DNA of 64,000 bases from Wolfiporia cocos (lineage: Eukaryota > Basidiomycota > Agaricomycetes > Polyporales > Phaeolaceae), in NCBI GenBank assembly GCA_029448655.1, contig JACCLO010000003.1, forward strand, positions 2,790,001 through 2,854,000, given 5' to 3'. The notes beneath the pieces are model-generated. The model searched no databases. It worked only from the letters and a program-made list of their open reading frames with translations, and was not told where the DNA came from. This document shows, in pieces, positions 21,294-33,930 of the stretch. Made by a program: the position numbers and the translations under genes. Each line of letters starts with the position of its first letter. Position 1 is the first letter of the stretch.

Positions 21294-21833
21294 TGCTACA
21301 GATGAATATCCATTCAACTGAAATAACTAAGGCAAGTTACTCAGTGAGTCAAGTAGCACACTACTTGTCAGACTCTGCAGAGTCACAGTGTTGATATACA
21401 AGTTGAGGCTTAATTGCTTTGAACTTTGAGAACAAGTATAGGATCCTTGTAATTCAACAAGGTCGAGCTGAGGAACTCAACCAGTATTTACATCGGATTA
21501 TATACTACAACTTATTGACTGGGGTCATAGTGTCCATGGTACTGCTACCATTAAGTCCATAAGGCTAGTGTGTTAAGTAGATGACTCTGGAATGCTGCAG
21601 TTGAATGCAACAAGAGCTGAAATGTAGAAGTCCTGTAGTTAGACACAGAATATCAACTAGAACCAAATATGATGGGGAACTATGGGCATAGGGCTGTTGT
21701 ACATGAAGCAAGGGTCTCTGGTTAAGTGGGGATCCCTAGACTAAAGTGCGCAGTGAAGTGGTTGAATGCTAAGTCCCTCTGTACAGTGAGGCATCAAGGA
21801 AAATAATTGAGTGTACCAGTGCAGACCGTAACA
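21294..21833 (-). mobile_element. solo LTR (family B), inverted copy
   Basis: 540 bp. On the minus strand it begins TGTTACGG and ends CTGTAGCA. Flanks are CAACC (21,289-21,293) and CAGCC (21,834-21,838), a 5-bp duplication with one difference. It lies 111 bp from the plus-oriented copy in opposite orientation, and both lie just before CAGCCCA in the same tandem-repeat family. Sequence divergence from the first copy is considerable, so the two insertions are old. Confidence 0.78.
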
Positions 21834-22974
21834 CAGCCCATCATACCTGTCAGTTGACTGGCCATTCCAGGTATGATGACTGAATGGGCTCATTGACCGG
21901 GAAATGCCTTGAAGATGCATATGATCCCAGCACCACCATTGCGCATGACAACAACAGCTACCTCACTCACCCAGTTCTTTGTGTTCGAGTCCGCTTCTTT
22001 TGCATTCCTATGAAATGTATCATAGAACTTATTGGAATTATGTATAATCAGCTATTATTTGCGAGAAGCTCGGATAGAGCAGGCCAGACTCCCATTCCGG
22101 CAACATTCGACACCACTTCCGATCCCTATTCGTTATCACAAATCCCTTCGCCTTTGACTTCTACTTATATATCCCGCTGCGAGCTCATCACACATCCCTC
22201 GAGTGCAACCTTGGTCTGTGTCTTCCTTTTCCATCTCACTATCACATTTTGCTAATGGCCATCCAGTTAGCTCGTCTTGACCCAGATGAGTAATATTTTA
22301 ACTTCAGAATGTAACTCCCACCCCACTTGACTCTACCGACACACGAGCTATAATGCGGGGATGTGACAGACTGAATGGTCGAAGAACCCAGCTCGCAATC
22401 CAGGCCAATGTCCCACGCTTGAGGTGCACACAAATAGTTGTGATCAGCCAATGGCATTTGAATTCACTGCAGAATCTTGTCAGCTGGAGATGGAGCGGAA
22501 TACCCAAGAACCAGATGCTCTTCCAAAGCGGCTAGATCTGACACGCTCACTGAGTCGACCAGAAGAGATCTGGCGTCTCCGATGACAGGGAGACGGGCAG
22601 GATGTATCTCCAATGTCTGGGAGTTGTACGTGTCATGTATCAGAATTATGGCTCTTCCATGTGCATCAGTAAAACGCAAGCGAGATTATAACCTATGACA
22701 ACCAGTTCTAGTGCAGAGATATGGAAATAAGATTTGGATTTGCGGACTGATTCTGAGCTGCGGCCTCGCTGCGAGCCAAACCAGATCGTCTATTATACTT
22801 GGCGCTCAAGCCGATCAGCCCAGCATACCACTTTACTCACATCGTCGTACTTGTCACCTGCAATACGCGTTCGAGGAGCACAACGATACTAGGCACCAAT
22901 CATACACTCGCTTCCATCTCTGCTCAGGAGGGCCCGACGTAATACATTGCTCAAGCTCACAAGGCCGACCCGTC
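21834..22974. other. intergenic between repeat block and SDS3-like gene
   Basis: 1.1 kb. The first 60 bp still resemble the 86-bp repeat family. The rest has short frames on both strands (about 145 codons at most) without known motifs, and includes the promoter and 5' UTR of the gene at 22,975. Confidence 0.45.
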
Positions 22975-24178
22975 ATGCCACCCCAGCCCGGCGTATTCGC
23001 CATACCCTACCAAGCAGCGCACAAGTCGCGCGCGTCGAACAACGCAGAGATGATTGATATGGGTATCCCATACCATCACGTCCAACCCACCGCGGGCCCG
23101 AGTCGCGTGCAAGGTACCGGCCCCTGTGGCCCTGACACCCCTTCATGACGCTCAAACGCAGACAACGCAGGCGGCGCGCAAGAAGACGCGAAGAGCCAGA
23201 AGCGGAAGCGCGAGATTGCCGGACGTCTAGGCGAGAAGCTGAGCGAGCGGCGCGACGAGTGAGTCCGTGTCTACTTGTCTGCCTGTCGGCGCGGTATCTC
23301 ACTCTGTAGTGCACCGTGCCCTGTGTGATGCGTGTACGATGCAGCGCTGGACGACACTACGGACCGACGTGCGAAGACCTGCGCAGCATGATGATGCAGC
23401 TCGCAACGCGCCCCGAGATGCTCCCTGCGTACAACCTCCGGCTGTACCCCATCTCGCTTGAGCGCTCCGCCCTGCTTGCGTCCCTCGTGCGCCAGGAGAA
23501 GCACGGGCTCGAAGTCGTGCAGACCGCATATGAAGACGAACGCGAGAAGGTAGAGGAGGAGTGGAAGAAAGGGCGCGAGCAGATTAGGGAGCGGCTGCTG
23601 CAGGGCATCGAGGAGCGCCGGAGGCGCGCGCGAGAGGAGAAGGAGGGGGAGGGTGCTGTCGCAGGCGAGTGCTTAGAGTCAGACACTCTCCTTGCACGCA
23701 TTGAGAACTTGCTCGGACAGACACTGGGCTGGATTCTCAGTCGCGCACGCACAACACACGGAAGCTTCGCAACAAGCTGGCGGGGACGTCACCGCCTCCA
23801 ACGCCGCTCTCCGGCGCTGTGTCGGGCCTTACGAATGGTGTCATTTCATCTATCTCCTCTGGACCGATTACCTCAGGGCCCTTCCTGAATCCCCATTCGC
23901 TCTCGGTCGACGAGCTTCCCTCCCCGTTCCCATTGCCGTTGACCTCGACGCATGTTACCCACGGCACCGGATACGGGGCTACGAGTGGTGGCGGAGGGAA
24001 CAGCAGACGGCGCACGAAGGGCGGCGGCAGGGAGGCCCAGACTGTCGGCGGACTAGGCAAGAGTCTCACACTATTGTCAACGATCAAGGATCAGGAGGTC
24101 GAGCACGACCTCATCGAGATCAGGCGAGGGAACAAGAGGAGGCGAGTGGCTGCAAACGCCCTGGCCAGCAAGGGCTAA
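22975..24178 (+). CDS. Sds3-like subunit of the Rpd3/Sin3 histone deacetylase complex
   Basis: Probable scaffold subunit of the Sin3-HDAC corepressor. Exons: 22,975-23,113, 23,162-23,258, 23,345-23,664 and 23,721-24,178; 337 residues, continuous frame. The central region (about residues 55-185) is a long charged helix. It runs from KSQKRKREIAGRLGEKLSER through TCEDLRSMMMQLATRPEM and ERSALLASLVRQEKHGLEVV to LLQGIEERRRRAREEKEGE. This is the layout of the Sds3/BRMS1 coiled coil, which ends in a basic RKLRNKLAG block (HNTRKLRNK). The tail is Ser/Gly/Pro-rich and ends with DQEVEHDLIEIRRGNKRRR. The third intron fits best as a GC-AG intron (donor CAG|GCGAGT); a GTGCTG donor 12 nt upstream would also keep the frame but matches the consensus poorly. 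Family assignment rests on pattern rather than a diagnostic motif. Confidence 0.68.
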
Positions 24179-24736
24179 GTGGTATTTGTTTCGTGGACTT
24201 CTTATTTCTATTTTGCCGTCTATACCGCACATGGTGCGTTGTGTACCTAATGTCAGACCACCCGATTGTTGGCATCATTACAGCGACCTTCGCGCCACCA
24301 TGCTAGTGTAGTGAATTTGACTGGGATGATGTAGAAGTCAAAATGGGAGGCCAAGCAGTCACTGGTGTGGTTCCCTACGACTGGGGACAAGTAGCTGGGT
24401 TGAATACACTGCGGACGCTTCCGAGCTCAGAATACGCGCGGTGAGACGCGTAGTAGACGACCGCGTTGCCGCCACGTGCCAGTGCCAACATGCGCGTCTG
24501 CCGTTGGATATTGACTTCAGCGACGACCGCGAAGACGGCTCACCTCCTGCCTGCTTCACTAACATACCGCGAGGCACACTAGTCCACGACGATCCGTCTG
24601 TCCCAATGCCGAGATGCGGAGCTGCTGCTAGGCCGACTTTTGGCCGCGGACGACCGGTGCGTCCAAGTCCCGTCACCGCGCCTGACCTCGTGCGCAGGAT
24701 TCATGATCATCCTTGCTGACCTGTGGACGTAACCGA
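24179..24736. promoter_or_regulatory. intergenic, upstream of RHO3
   Basis: 558 bp between two co-directional genes, holding the SDS3-like 3' UTR and the RHO3 promoter. No additional gene and no clear TATA box seen. Confidence 0.4.
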
Positions 24737-25833
24737 ATGGCCTTCCAGATCCAGCGCAAGATTGTCGTCTGTGGGGATGGTGCTACAGGTGCGCTTCCCG
24801 TCTGGTTTGGACTTGCCTGATAGGCAGGGCTCATCGTGCACGGTACAGGCAAGACATCGCTTCTCAATGTCTTCACACGTGGATGGTTTTCTGCTGTTTA
24901 GTACGTTCCTCACCCTCAAAGTACACAAGATCCCCCCTTGATAAGGCGATGCGCGTTCAGTGAACCAACTGTGTTCGAGAACTATGTACACGACCTATAC
25001 GTGGAGGATCAACTTGTCGAGCTCAGTCTGTGGGATACTGCCGGTGTGTGTCGTTGCTGGCCATACAGGCCCCTCATTTGGCTCAGCTGACGTATCCAGC
25101 TTGCGCCCAGGACAGGAAGAGTTTGACCGTCTGCGATCACTGAGCTATGCTGAGACGCACGTTATCATGCTCTGCTTCTCTGTACGTTCGCGCGCGTTGC
25201 TGTAGTGAGGCTTGCTGAGGCCCTTTGTATTACTCAGATCGATAACCCAACATCGTTGGAGAACGTAGAAGTCAAGGTATGCTTCCCTTGGCCCCCCCTT
25301 GCTGCTCAATATCCCTACTTCACAAACGCAGTGGATAGACGAAGTCCTCGAATATTGTCCAGGTGTAAAGGTATGTTTACCAGCACATCAACCCTCGTCA
25401 CCCACTCACACATCTCCCCTGCCAGCTCGTCCTTGTCGGTGAGCCATCCCCGCGTTCCCCGCGTTTCCCCATTAATGCTTCCGGGCGCTGACGTCATTCC
25501 CGTCGCCAGCGCTGAAATGCGACTTGCGCGAGGACCGCACCGTGCAGGAGCGGCTCGCGCGCCACGGAATGCACACTGTGCAGTACGAGGAGGGGCTCGC
25601 CGTTGCGCGACGAATACGTGCGTCGCGGTATCTAGGTGCGCCACGTTTTCCCCCATATTCGCTTCGTGTTCGATTAATATGATTGTCCGGCATCGCGTCC
25701 GGCAGAATGCAGCGCAAAGCACAACCGGGGTGTGAGCGAGGTCTTCTATGAGGCTGCGCGCGTATCAATGAGCACGAAGGCGAAGGGGTCGGGGAGTTAC
25801 GGTGGCTCAGGTGGGGGCTGTGTCATCCTCTGA
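24737..25833 (+). CDS. RHO3: Rho3-type small GTPase
   Basis: Rho-family switch for polarised exocytosis and actin. Nine exons: 24,737-24,788, 24,849-24,900, 24,961-25,043, 25,111-25,181, 25,238-25,276, 25,332-25,370, 25,426-25,438 (13 nt), 25,510-25,635 and 25,706-25,833; 200 residues. The motifs are all there: P-loop GDGATGKTS (residues 13-21), effector loop YEPTVFENYVHD, switch II WDTAGQEEFDRLRSLSYAET, KCDLRED for guanine specificity, and ECSAKHNRGV. The C-terminus GGCVIL is a CaaX box predicting geranylgeranylation, with Leu at the last position. The N-terminal MAFQIQRKIVVCGDG and YAETHVIMLCFS match Rho3 rather than Rho1 or Cdc42. The usual Cys of GDGACGKT is Thr here, which should be tolerated. 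The seventh exon of only 13 nt is an unusual micro-exon. Confidence 0.93.
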
Positions 25834-26336
25834 ACTTCTCATCCTCCCGTGGCTCCTGCCCTCGCCCACGCAGGAGTAGTGTTACGACATACCCTCTCTG
25901 ATGATATCACGCCCTGGACACGGACTGCTATACGTGCTGTCTTGTCTTTTGCCCATTTCCCATCGGACGTGCTGGGCATGTATATACTTCCAGGTCTGCT
26001 CGTCTTTAACCCTTACATGTAGACACGCTTATTGGTTCCTGGTTTATGTGCCGGCTTTTGTGCCAGCTTCGCTATCTGTACTAACGCGCGCGTACTGTCC
26101 TGTATTATTGATAACCTGGAATCTCTCAGAGAGTCGCATCAAGATAACTTCGAATTCATGTCTCACTCAGACTTAGCCGGTTTTGCAACGGGCGCAGCGG
26201 AAGGGCGAATGAGAGAAAAGTACATTCATTAAGCCGTCACGAAAACAAGGTATATACGTCCATAATATACGATAATGAGGAGTCGTAATCAGAAGTTCGC
26301 AAAGCCGGTCATCATCTAGGAAATCGTTAGAGGCTT
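25834..26336. other. intergenic between convergent genes
   Basis: 503 bp between the 3' ends of RHO3 (+) and clathrin heavy chain (-). AT-richer than the flanking genes; no additional gene seen. Confidence 0.45.
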
Positions 26337-29300
26337 TCAACAATCGTGACGAATGCGACTCACTGGTGGCATGCCCATCGGCGTGCCGTTGGGCATCATT
26401 GGTGGCGGCGGTGCTTGCGCGGCAAACCTGGCACGAGGCATCAGCATCCGCTTCGTGCCAGCAGTACATTTAACTCACCCGTTGCCCGCGGTCAACATGA
26501 GTCGGTTGCCAATCAAACCCGGGTTGATGATCGGGGCTTCAGCTTCCTGTTGCTCCTTTTGTGAGTCCTTCTTGGACAGCTCCTGCACCTGCTTCTCGAG
26601 TGTAAACATCTAGGAAAGTAACCGTCAGATCAACTTATGTCTCTGAGTCAATCAGAGTACGAACCTTCTCCACCATCGTCCGCGAGATCTGGATCTTATA
26701 TGGCATGTAGAAGTCGTTCAGACCGTGCTGCCATGCGAGCTCCTCCACGATATCTGACCGCAGGAGGTCGAAGCAAGTGTACAACATCGCCGCGAAGCAC
26801 TCCCTGTTGCCGATGTCAACGAAGTACGACAGGAGCTCTTCCGCGACTTCTATTGATGCTGAAGTTGCAGCCGTGATGATAGCATCTTTGTACAATTTGT
26901 CTTGCTTCGAGAGCGCTATTGACTCTTCCCAGCGAGAGTTTTTCTAATAAAGCGCCTTGAGTTGGGGTGATCGTAAAGACGTCGGTATGCCTACCTTGTA
27001 TAGATGCGCGGCCAACCTGCGGAACTCCAGAAGTTCGTGCTTCTCTAAGCGCTGTGCCAGGTTGACGTTGTTGAAGTTATCAAAGCTATCGATTGAGTCG
27101 CGTAAGGTCTTGTAGTCCTCCTCCTCAATTAACAGATCGTTGTAGGCATCGTTCACAGCTTCGATATTGAGCTATCGCCAACATTAGCACTAACCGAAAG
27201 CGCGGGTTGCTCTGACTTACATGTTGGACGGCGATGAGATATGCGCGGATGAGAGGAATGTGGTCGATCTGGCGGAACATCCTAACGACACGCGTATGGT
27301 CGATACGTGGGATCATGACAGTGAGAAGGTCAGTAAGCAAAGTGGGCTGTTCTTGCAGGTAGAACGTGAGCGTCTTGTAGTAGCTGTATTCCGACTGTCA
27401 GGATCGTGCGGCTGGGATGTCCTGCTATTGCACATACATCTCAATGTTGGCAACCCGAACGATGACGTCCTTGAACTGGTTGTGCTCCCAAGCATCCACA
27501 GACCGCTCAATCATAGCCAATGCGGCATTGTCCTGTAAAGCGCCTCAGCAAAGGTGCAAGTTGGGCGAGTAGTTGCACGTACGAATTCATCGTATTTGAT
27601 GTACAGGAAGACGAGTTCCGGCCAGAGGTGTGCCTTCTCGGTAGCCTTGATGACCTTGGGGATGTTGATGCGGGAAACGAACAACTTCAAGTGTTCCATG
27701 ACTTGCAAAGGTGCGCGTGAGTATCGAGACTGACCAATAGCAACGGCACTCACGCTTCTCTGGTTTGTATTTGCTGTACAGAATCGAAAGCTCTGTGAAG
27801 ATACCCATCTAGGTTGGAAATGAGTATAAGCACAACTCGAGCGGAGGTGCATGATGCTCACATGCGCTCGTTCCAAGCTCAGCGCAGCCTCAAGAAGTGT
27901 CAGAATCTCATCGAAGTGACCGCGGCGTTCGTAGGCCTTGACCACGCCAGGGAGCTCCTCCTACAGGGCCTAATGAGTTGTGGGAGCTGTTTCCGATTAC
28001 AACGCAAACTAACCGCATGCACGACGATGTTGAGACCACAAATCTGCGCAAGACGGAACTCGCCCTTTTCGAGGCACGCTGCATGTACTTGCTTCCAGAC
28101 CCTGCAAACGAGGGATCAACGTTTGTCCTATCAAGCCAGTAGATGCAACATACTGTGTATTTCCGGCCTTCCTCGCACTCTCGACGGCAGCCTGGTTCTC
28201 GCCCAGGTAGATGAGAGTGGTAGCGAGCCTTGCCCAGTTGGAAATACTTGTAAAGAGCAATTTGGCAGCTTGGTAAAGCTCGTCTTCGAAACACTTCTCT
28301 CCCACTACCAGGATGTCTGCGACGTTCGTCATGCCCAGGAAGTCCTCCATGTCATGCAGACGGTCCGTCTTTGCATATGCGTACGCCAACTCCGTGTCAA
28401 TCTTCGGCTCCCGAAGGGTCTTGCGTGCCATTTGCAGGTATCGCACAAGGTCATCATGCTTGCCTGCGCGGCTTGCAATTTCGATGACCTCCACAAAGTT
28501 GGACGGGTCCTCTGCCTTGATGTACGAGTCTGTATGGAAGGTGAGCCAGTGTCCCGCATTCAGAAACATTTTGCACACCGATAGCATCCTTGATGCGCAG
28601 ACCGTCGAGCTGAGCCTTTGCCAGTCTGCTCCAAACTTCGGGCTTGTTAACCTTGATCGCATACTCGACACCACGGTCCAATGAGACAACGTGCTCAACG
28701 AGGACGTTAATAGCCATCGCGTGCTGCTCGTATTTCTTGTAGATCAAGAAGGCTTCCTCATACAAGCCATGTTCCGTGGCAATCTTTGCGATTTCCGCCA
28801 CATCGTAGTTCTTGAGCTTGTCGATGTATCCAACGACCTTGCCCTTGTCTGCACGGATGGCGGTCAACATCATAAGATTCTGCAAGTTGCGGTTGTCCGA
28901 GAATGGCGACGGTTCGAGGATGAGCTTCTCGAGTAACTCAATAAGCTCGATCGGCAGGTCAGCCGACAGGAACGCCTTGACTGTGATAGACACATCGTCC
29001 GGGTCGGTCGATTCGGGAAGAGCAGTGGCAATGATCTGAGGGCACACAGTTCAAGCATTCTGATGGTAGTTCAAAAATCGAGTTTGGGAATTACCTGATC
29101 AATGAGCTGACGGCGGTGCATGTTGTCGGGTACGAGGACCTGTGCCCAAAGCTCTGGCTGGCGACGCTTGACGAGGTACCGGGCCTGCTGCTTGAACATC
29201 GAGTTATCGTTCGTGATAGCAATGAGCTCGTCATCGCAGAAGCCCTTTGCATACGCAATGTATGCCAGGTATGGATCCCGAGCCTCACAGAACTTTCCAA

Positions 29301-32300
29301 CGACGAGCGGCTCGTAGAGCTATGAAACAAGCGTCAATATCTGCGGACCGACTTTAGCAGCCAATCTGCTCACGTTGTTCTCCTTGAGGAATGCCTCAGG
29401 GTTATTGTTTGAGTCAATGTAGATCTTTGCCAGAGCGTTGTACACGGGGGGGTCCTGGCTACCTTGCTGTACTCGGGCCTCGAGCCAAGGGAGAATGAGC
29501 TTGAGTCTGTTCCTCGCTTCGACCTCATGCACAAGCTCGTCGATGGGGAAGTTGCCAGGAACCGACGCCAATAGGGACTTGATCGTGGTCTCGTCACAGT
29601 CCACGTCCAACAGACCACCGATGACCTGCGGTGTTCTGACCGAGTTGACGCGCTGCACGTAGACCTCAATGAAGCTTGTGAGGCCATTCTGGTACAGGTA
29701 GAGCACGAGATCATGCACGAAGTCGAATCGGTCACAGACAATGATGAGCGGCAGCTGGTCGGCGAGCTTGGCTTCCTTGAGGAAGTTCTTGACCTTCTCG
29801 GGGTTGTAGAAGTTGCTCTCTCGGCAAATGCGCTCAACTTCGCGGATCTGGCCAGTACGCGTGGCAGCTTGAATGTACTTGAAGTGGACCTCGGGATCCT
29901 GGCTGAGGTTAACAATCGAGCCAAGGTAGTAGTAAAGACCTGAATGAAGATGGTTAGTATACTTGTGACTAATTGTACACTTAGCTACTCACCCTCGAAG
30001 CTCTTGAACGACTCAAACATCTCGATGAGCTTGACAGGACCAAGAATATCTGAATACTTCGTCGCAATCTGGATGACAACCTGCAAGTTCTGACGAATGT
30101 TAACTCGCAACATCTCCTCCATGCAGGCCATGGACTGCTCGGTAGTGAGACGGCTGAAATAGTTCACGATCCACTAATTTGATTGTGAGTGCAGGCCTAC
30201 GACTTCATATACCAACACAACTCACGTCAGGCGGTAGCGCAGCTGCGTGCACGATGACGCGCTTGATGTCAGCCAGATCCTCGTAATGTTCAAGTGCCTG
30301 CAGGGAGTGGATGTTAGAATTGGCTTAAACGGTCAAGTGAAAAGACTGACCCGCTGCAGCAACCCGGCTTTCTCGCAAAGGTTCGCGATGCGAGGCCGAT
30401 CGTAGTGCGTGAACATCTCATTGCCCAAGATTGCATCAGCAACTTGAGGCGCATGCACGAGATTCATTTCGAGCAGACGAGTCTGAAGGTGACCCTGCTC
30501 AGGCTTGTTGTCCTTGAGCGCATCGAGCAAGAACGATGTCGCAGGCTGGATCATGTTCTGTGACATGAAGATGTCGACCACCTACGGCGGAATGCACATG
30601 GTAAATCAGTGCACGAGGTACAGTGTTCAACATCCGTACCCTCTCGACGTCTACCAGGGGCCCGGACTCGTCGTTGGCCAGCTGCATTGCAAACTCAGCC
30701 CCCTTCTCGGGATTAGAGCGCATGATGTGTTGCAGGAGCCCAACGAAGTCAGGCGTGTACCCAACCTTCTTTGCATACAGGACAATTTTGTCGGTCTGGC
30801 CTGTCTCAGCGAAGCACGCGACGACCTTGTTGGGTACATTCGCGCGAAGGTAGACACTGAGCGCGAGGGTCATGTCGTATATGCGAACGATGTCACCCAG
30901 CTCCTCGCTGCATGTGAGCTATTACAGACGCGGACCGTGAGTTACTTCGCGCCGCGAGGTTGTGTTAAAGCACATACCTTGTTCTCCTTCAGCCATTTCT
31001 CCAACAGCTGCTTTCTACCCTGCTGAAGAACAGGGCGTGCGAGCTCGACTGACTCGAGATGGTTCAGCTCTCCCTTTTCGAGTAGTATACCGAAGTATTG
31101 CAGGATAGGGGATAGACCACCCGGGGGAGCTGGCGCTTGCTTGAAGGACTCAATGACTTGTGCGGTACGCAAGATTCCCTACGCAAGCTCCTTTGGTCAA
31201 TATGTTCAGCAAGCTTGCGTGATGCACCTACCCTTGGTGAGTTTGCAGCGATCTTCGCAGCCTCGCTGTATTGGCCACTAGCAAACAGCTGCTGGTACTG
31301 CTTGATGTATAGGTCATCTGCTCCCGGCAGGTTCCCTCGGCTGGCGAGCTTGAATGCAAGTTCGGTGTTGTTGAGCGTGGTGAGGATGTAGGGGATCACG
31401 GTCTGCTCGTCGACATTGACACTAAGCACCTGGCCCTTCTTGTTCACCCCGATGATACCGCTCGTCGCCTCATGCTCCGCCGTGACGAATATCGTCTCGC
31501 CCGAGATACGGTTCATGTAAATGCATGCACCAGACTCGAGGTCGTATAGGTGAATGAAGCCATACTTCGTGACAAGGTACACAATCCCGTGCCGTTTCGA
31601 AACTTGCATCGCGACGGGGAAGTCATTTGTCGCCTCGGGCGGGAAATACACATCGACGGCCTTCTTCGTGAACGGCGGATCTGGCGCCTGGTGGTCGATC
31701 TCGACGATGTGTAGCTTTGCGCCCGTCGCAGTGCGTACAGAGAACGTGAACAGTTTCGTCGGCTTCTGGAAGCCGTCGAGCTTGAGCTCCGCGAACGCCG
31801 CCGCGTGTCCCTCAATGGGCTGGCTAACGCCGCGCTCCTTGCTGTATAGCTGAATCGCGCCCTTGACCTTGAATGCGGATGGGTTTGTCGTGTTCCCTGA
31901 GATTCCGACGAGCACGAGCCACTTCTCATCCGAGGACACGCGGTAGTTAATAATCTGCGCGCCCATGAGCGTCGGGTGCCGGTCGAAGACCTTCTGCGGG
32001 GGCGACGTCGTGTCCGCCATTGTCCAGTGGTAGACCGACGTGTCCGTGACCATGCCAATTGTCGAGTCTGAAACCCATTTCCAGAACACGACATCTTCGT
32101 TGTTGACATGCGACTTGACCTTCTGCTTGGTCTCGAGGTTGAAGATCTGCAACGTCCGACCCGCTGCACCGAACTGTCGGAGCGCGTTACACGCGTCAAA
32201 TACAAGGGCGACGTACCCTTCAGAGCCAGAATCTTCTGATGCGGGTGCATAATTGCAGAGTCCGCGGTAATTGGCCTACGTAGCACATTGTTGGCATCCG

Positions 32301-32524
32301 CGAGGTCGACGATGACGACCTGATTCTGTTCGCCGACTTTCTCGCGCACGCAGATGAAGTGGTCGGACTCAAGCGTTAATGTCTACGCGTCCATGCCGCG
32401 GTTACGTTCAGCGCACAATTCAATATTCGGTCACACGTACCTGGAATGAGATCGAAGCGGGCTGCACTCCGATTGCGGAGAGCTGAAGGTGTTCACAGAA
32501 CGCGATAGGCTTGGAAATATCCAT
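26337..32524 (-). CDS. CHC1: clathrin heavy chain
   Basis: Triskelion leg protein of clathrin coats at the trans-Golgi, endosomes and plasma membrane. Starts at 32,524 with [20 protein letters not shown] and stops at 26,337-26,339. About 21 introns of 45-60 nt leave a protein near 1,680 residues, the normal family length. The N-terminal beta-propeller includes [34 protein letters not shown] and [20 protein letters not shown]. The linker and ankle follow ([20 protein letters not shown]). Clathrin repeats run through the leg, for example [30 protein letters not shown] and [18 protein letters not shown]. The trimerisation region holds [20 protein letters not shown]. The C-terminal end has the [10 protein letters not shown] motif, split by the last intron, and a short Pro/Met-rich tail ([13 protein letters not shown]). 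Convergent with RHO3. No lesion was seen. Confidence 0.94.
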
Positions 32525-32814
32525 CGTAAGGGGCCTTTTAGGAACACGTCGAGCCCGTCGCGAGCCCCGGTGAACAGTGAGTAGTAGTAGGTAGTAGTAA
32601 GGGTTGACGTGTGCTTGAGACACCGCTTTGGGCAAGCCTACATACGGGCGTCTGAGACTCGGAGCAATCTCGCGCTCGGTGCAACTGCGTAACACTGCGC
32701 AGGGAGACGAGTGGTTCATACAACATACCCTCTACCCATAGGACGAGTCATTACGGCTGCGTATGATACAGATAACTACATGTGAAGGACGGTAATTTCC
32801 TACTACTGGTCAAT

Positions 32815-33930
32815 CTACTCTTCCGCCAAGGCCAACGCCTGTTCGATATCATCCTCCTCCATCAAAGCAGAAGCTGGCATAGCATTACCGTAATACAATC
32901 GCTGAACGATGATCACTACGAAATGATGATCAGACAAGTCTTTCAAGCAAGGCAATGACAGACCACCTACCACAATCTATAGTTAACTGGAATATCGAGC
33001 AGATCTTGAACTGTAGAGGAGAGTTCTGTACGAAGAAGTATGCGGTCCTGACAGTCACAATACGCGTCGGCGTCAGATGACAGAGCGGAGTTGTGACGTC
33101 CGCTCACTTGAAAGCATCACCACCGACCCAGCCAAGTAGCGTGGACATCCGGAACCCATACAGCGACCGTTGCTTGTAGTTGCTGCGCAGCGCCGCAGGT
33201 CAGTAAGCTGTGCTATACTCAATGCAGAGCGGCTCACCTGATCATCTGGGGGATAGGAAGCGTGCTTTCCATGCCAAGGGCTACAAGTCCAAGGATGAAT
33301 ACGAAGACCTCCGAACGACCGAAGATGAGGAACAGTATTGCGTTGCAGAGACTGTCCGGACACTTCAATACTGATTACCGCAGACGCGCAGAGAAACGCA
33401 CATATATCCAGCAAGGAATTCGATATATTGCACATATGTCGGCCACTGCCAGAAGGAAAACGGCCGCGAAGAGGCGCCTACGATCTCGGGGCTCGTACGC
33501 GGGCGGAAGCGTATGCAGATGTATAGCAAGGCGAGCTATTCACGGGCAATTGGTAAACTTGCGCAGACACGACAGGGTCAATGCCAACCTGGGCAATGAT
33601 CATGAACACCGACTGAAAGAGTAGCGCGTACTCAAAGCGGCTGCCTAACCAGAAGTACAACCGAGTTAAGTTGGCTAGCAGTCTGCGCAAATCACGTCTT
33701 AGCAGGCATACGTATTGGGGAGGATTGCTAGCTCACAGGATAGCACAAACGTCACGAGAGAAGCCAGTGGAGTCTCTTTTTCCAGCTATGTGTCAGTTAG
33801 TGCTGCTCCTTTAGGGCAGTATAATGGCGTACCGCTTGCGAATGATGGAGTACGCCTGGTCGGCGTACACCAGAGGAGGGCCGACGGCCATGCCTATGGA
33901 GGCCATGGTGGAAAGCCACGCCGGAATCAT
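32815..33930 (-). CDS. SLC66A2/Any1-like PQ-loop protein
   Basis: PQ-loop membrane protein resembling human PQLC1 (SLC66A2) and yeast Any1, a Golgi/endosomal regulator of phospholipid asymmetry. Reading starts at 33,930 (MIPAWLSTMASIGMAVGPPL) and ends at 32,815-32,817. First loop: VYADQAYSIIRKRDSTGFSR, reached through an intron spliced at GCTGGAAAAAG. Then LANLTRLYFWLGSRFEYALL, the luminal-side segment RPFSFWQWPTYVQYIEFLAG, and the second PQ motif ALGMESTLPIPQMI followed by SNYKQRSLYGFRMSTLLGW. VGGDAFK and AYFFVQNSPLQFKICSIFQL precede the last helix, IIVQRLYYG. The short acidic tail ends ALAEE. About seven or eight introns. This set of motifs matches SLC66A2 and not the other PQ-loop gene at 442-1878. 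Splice sites in the central part are less certain than the motifs. Confidence 0.78.
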
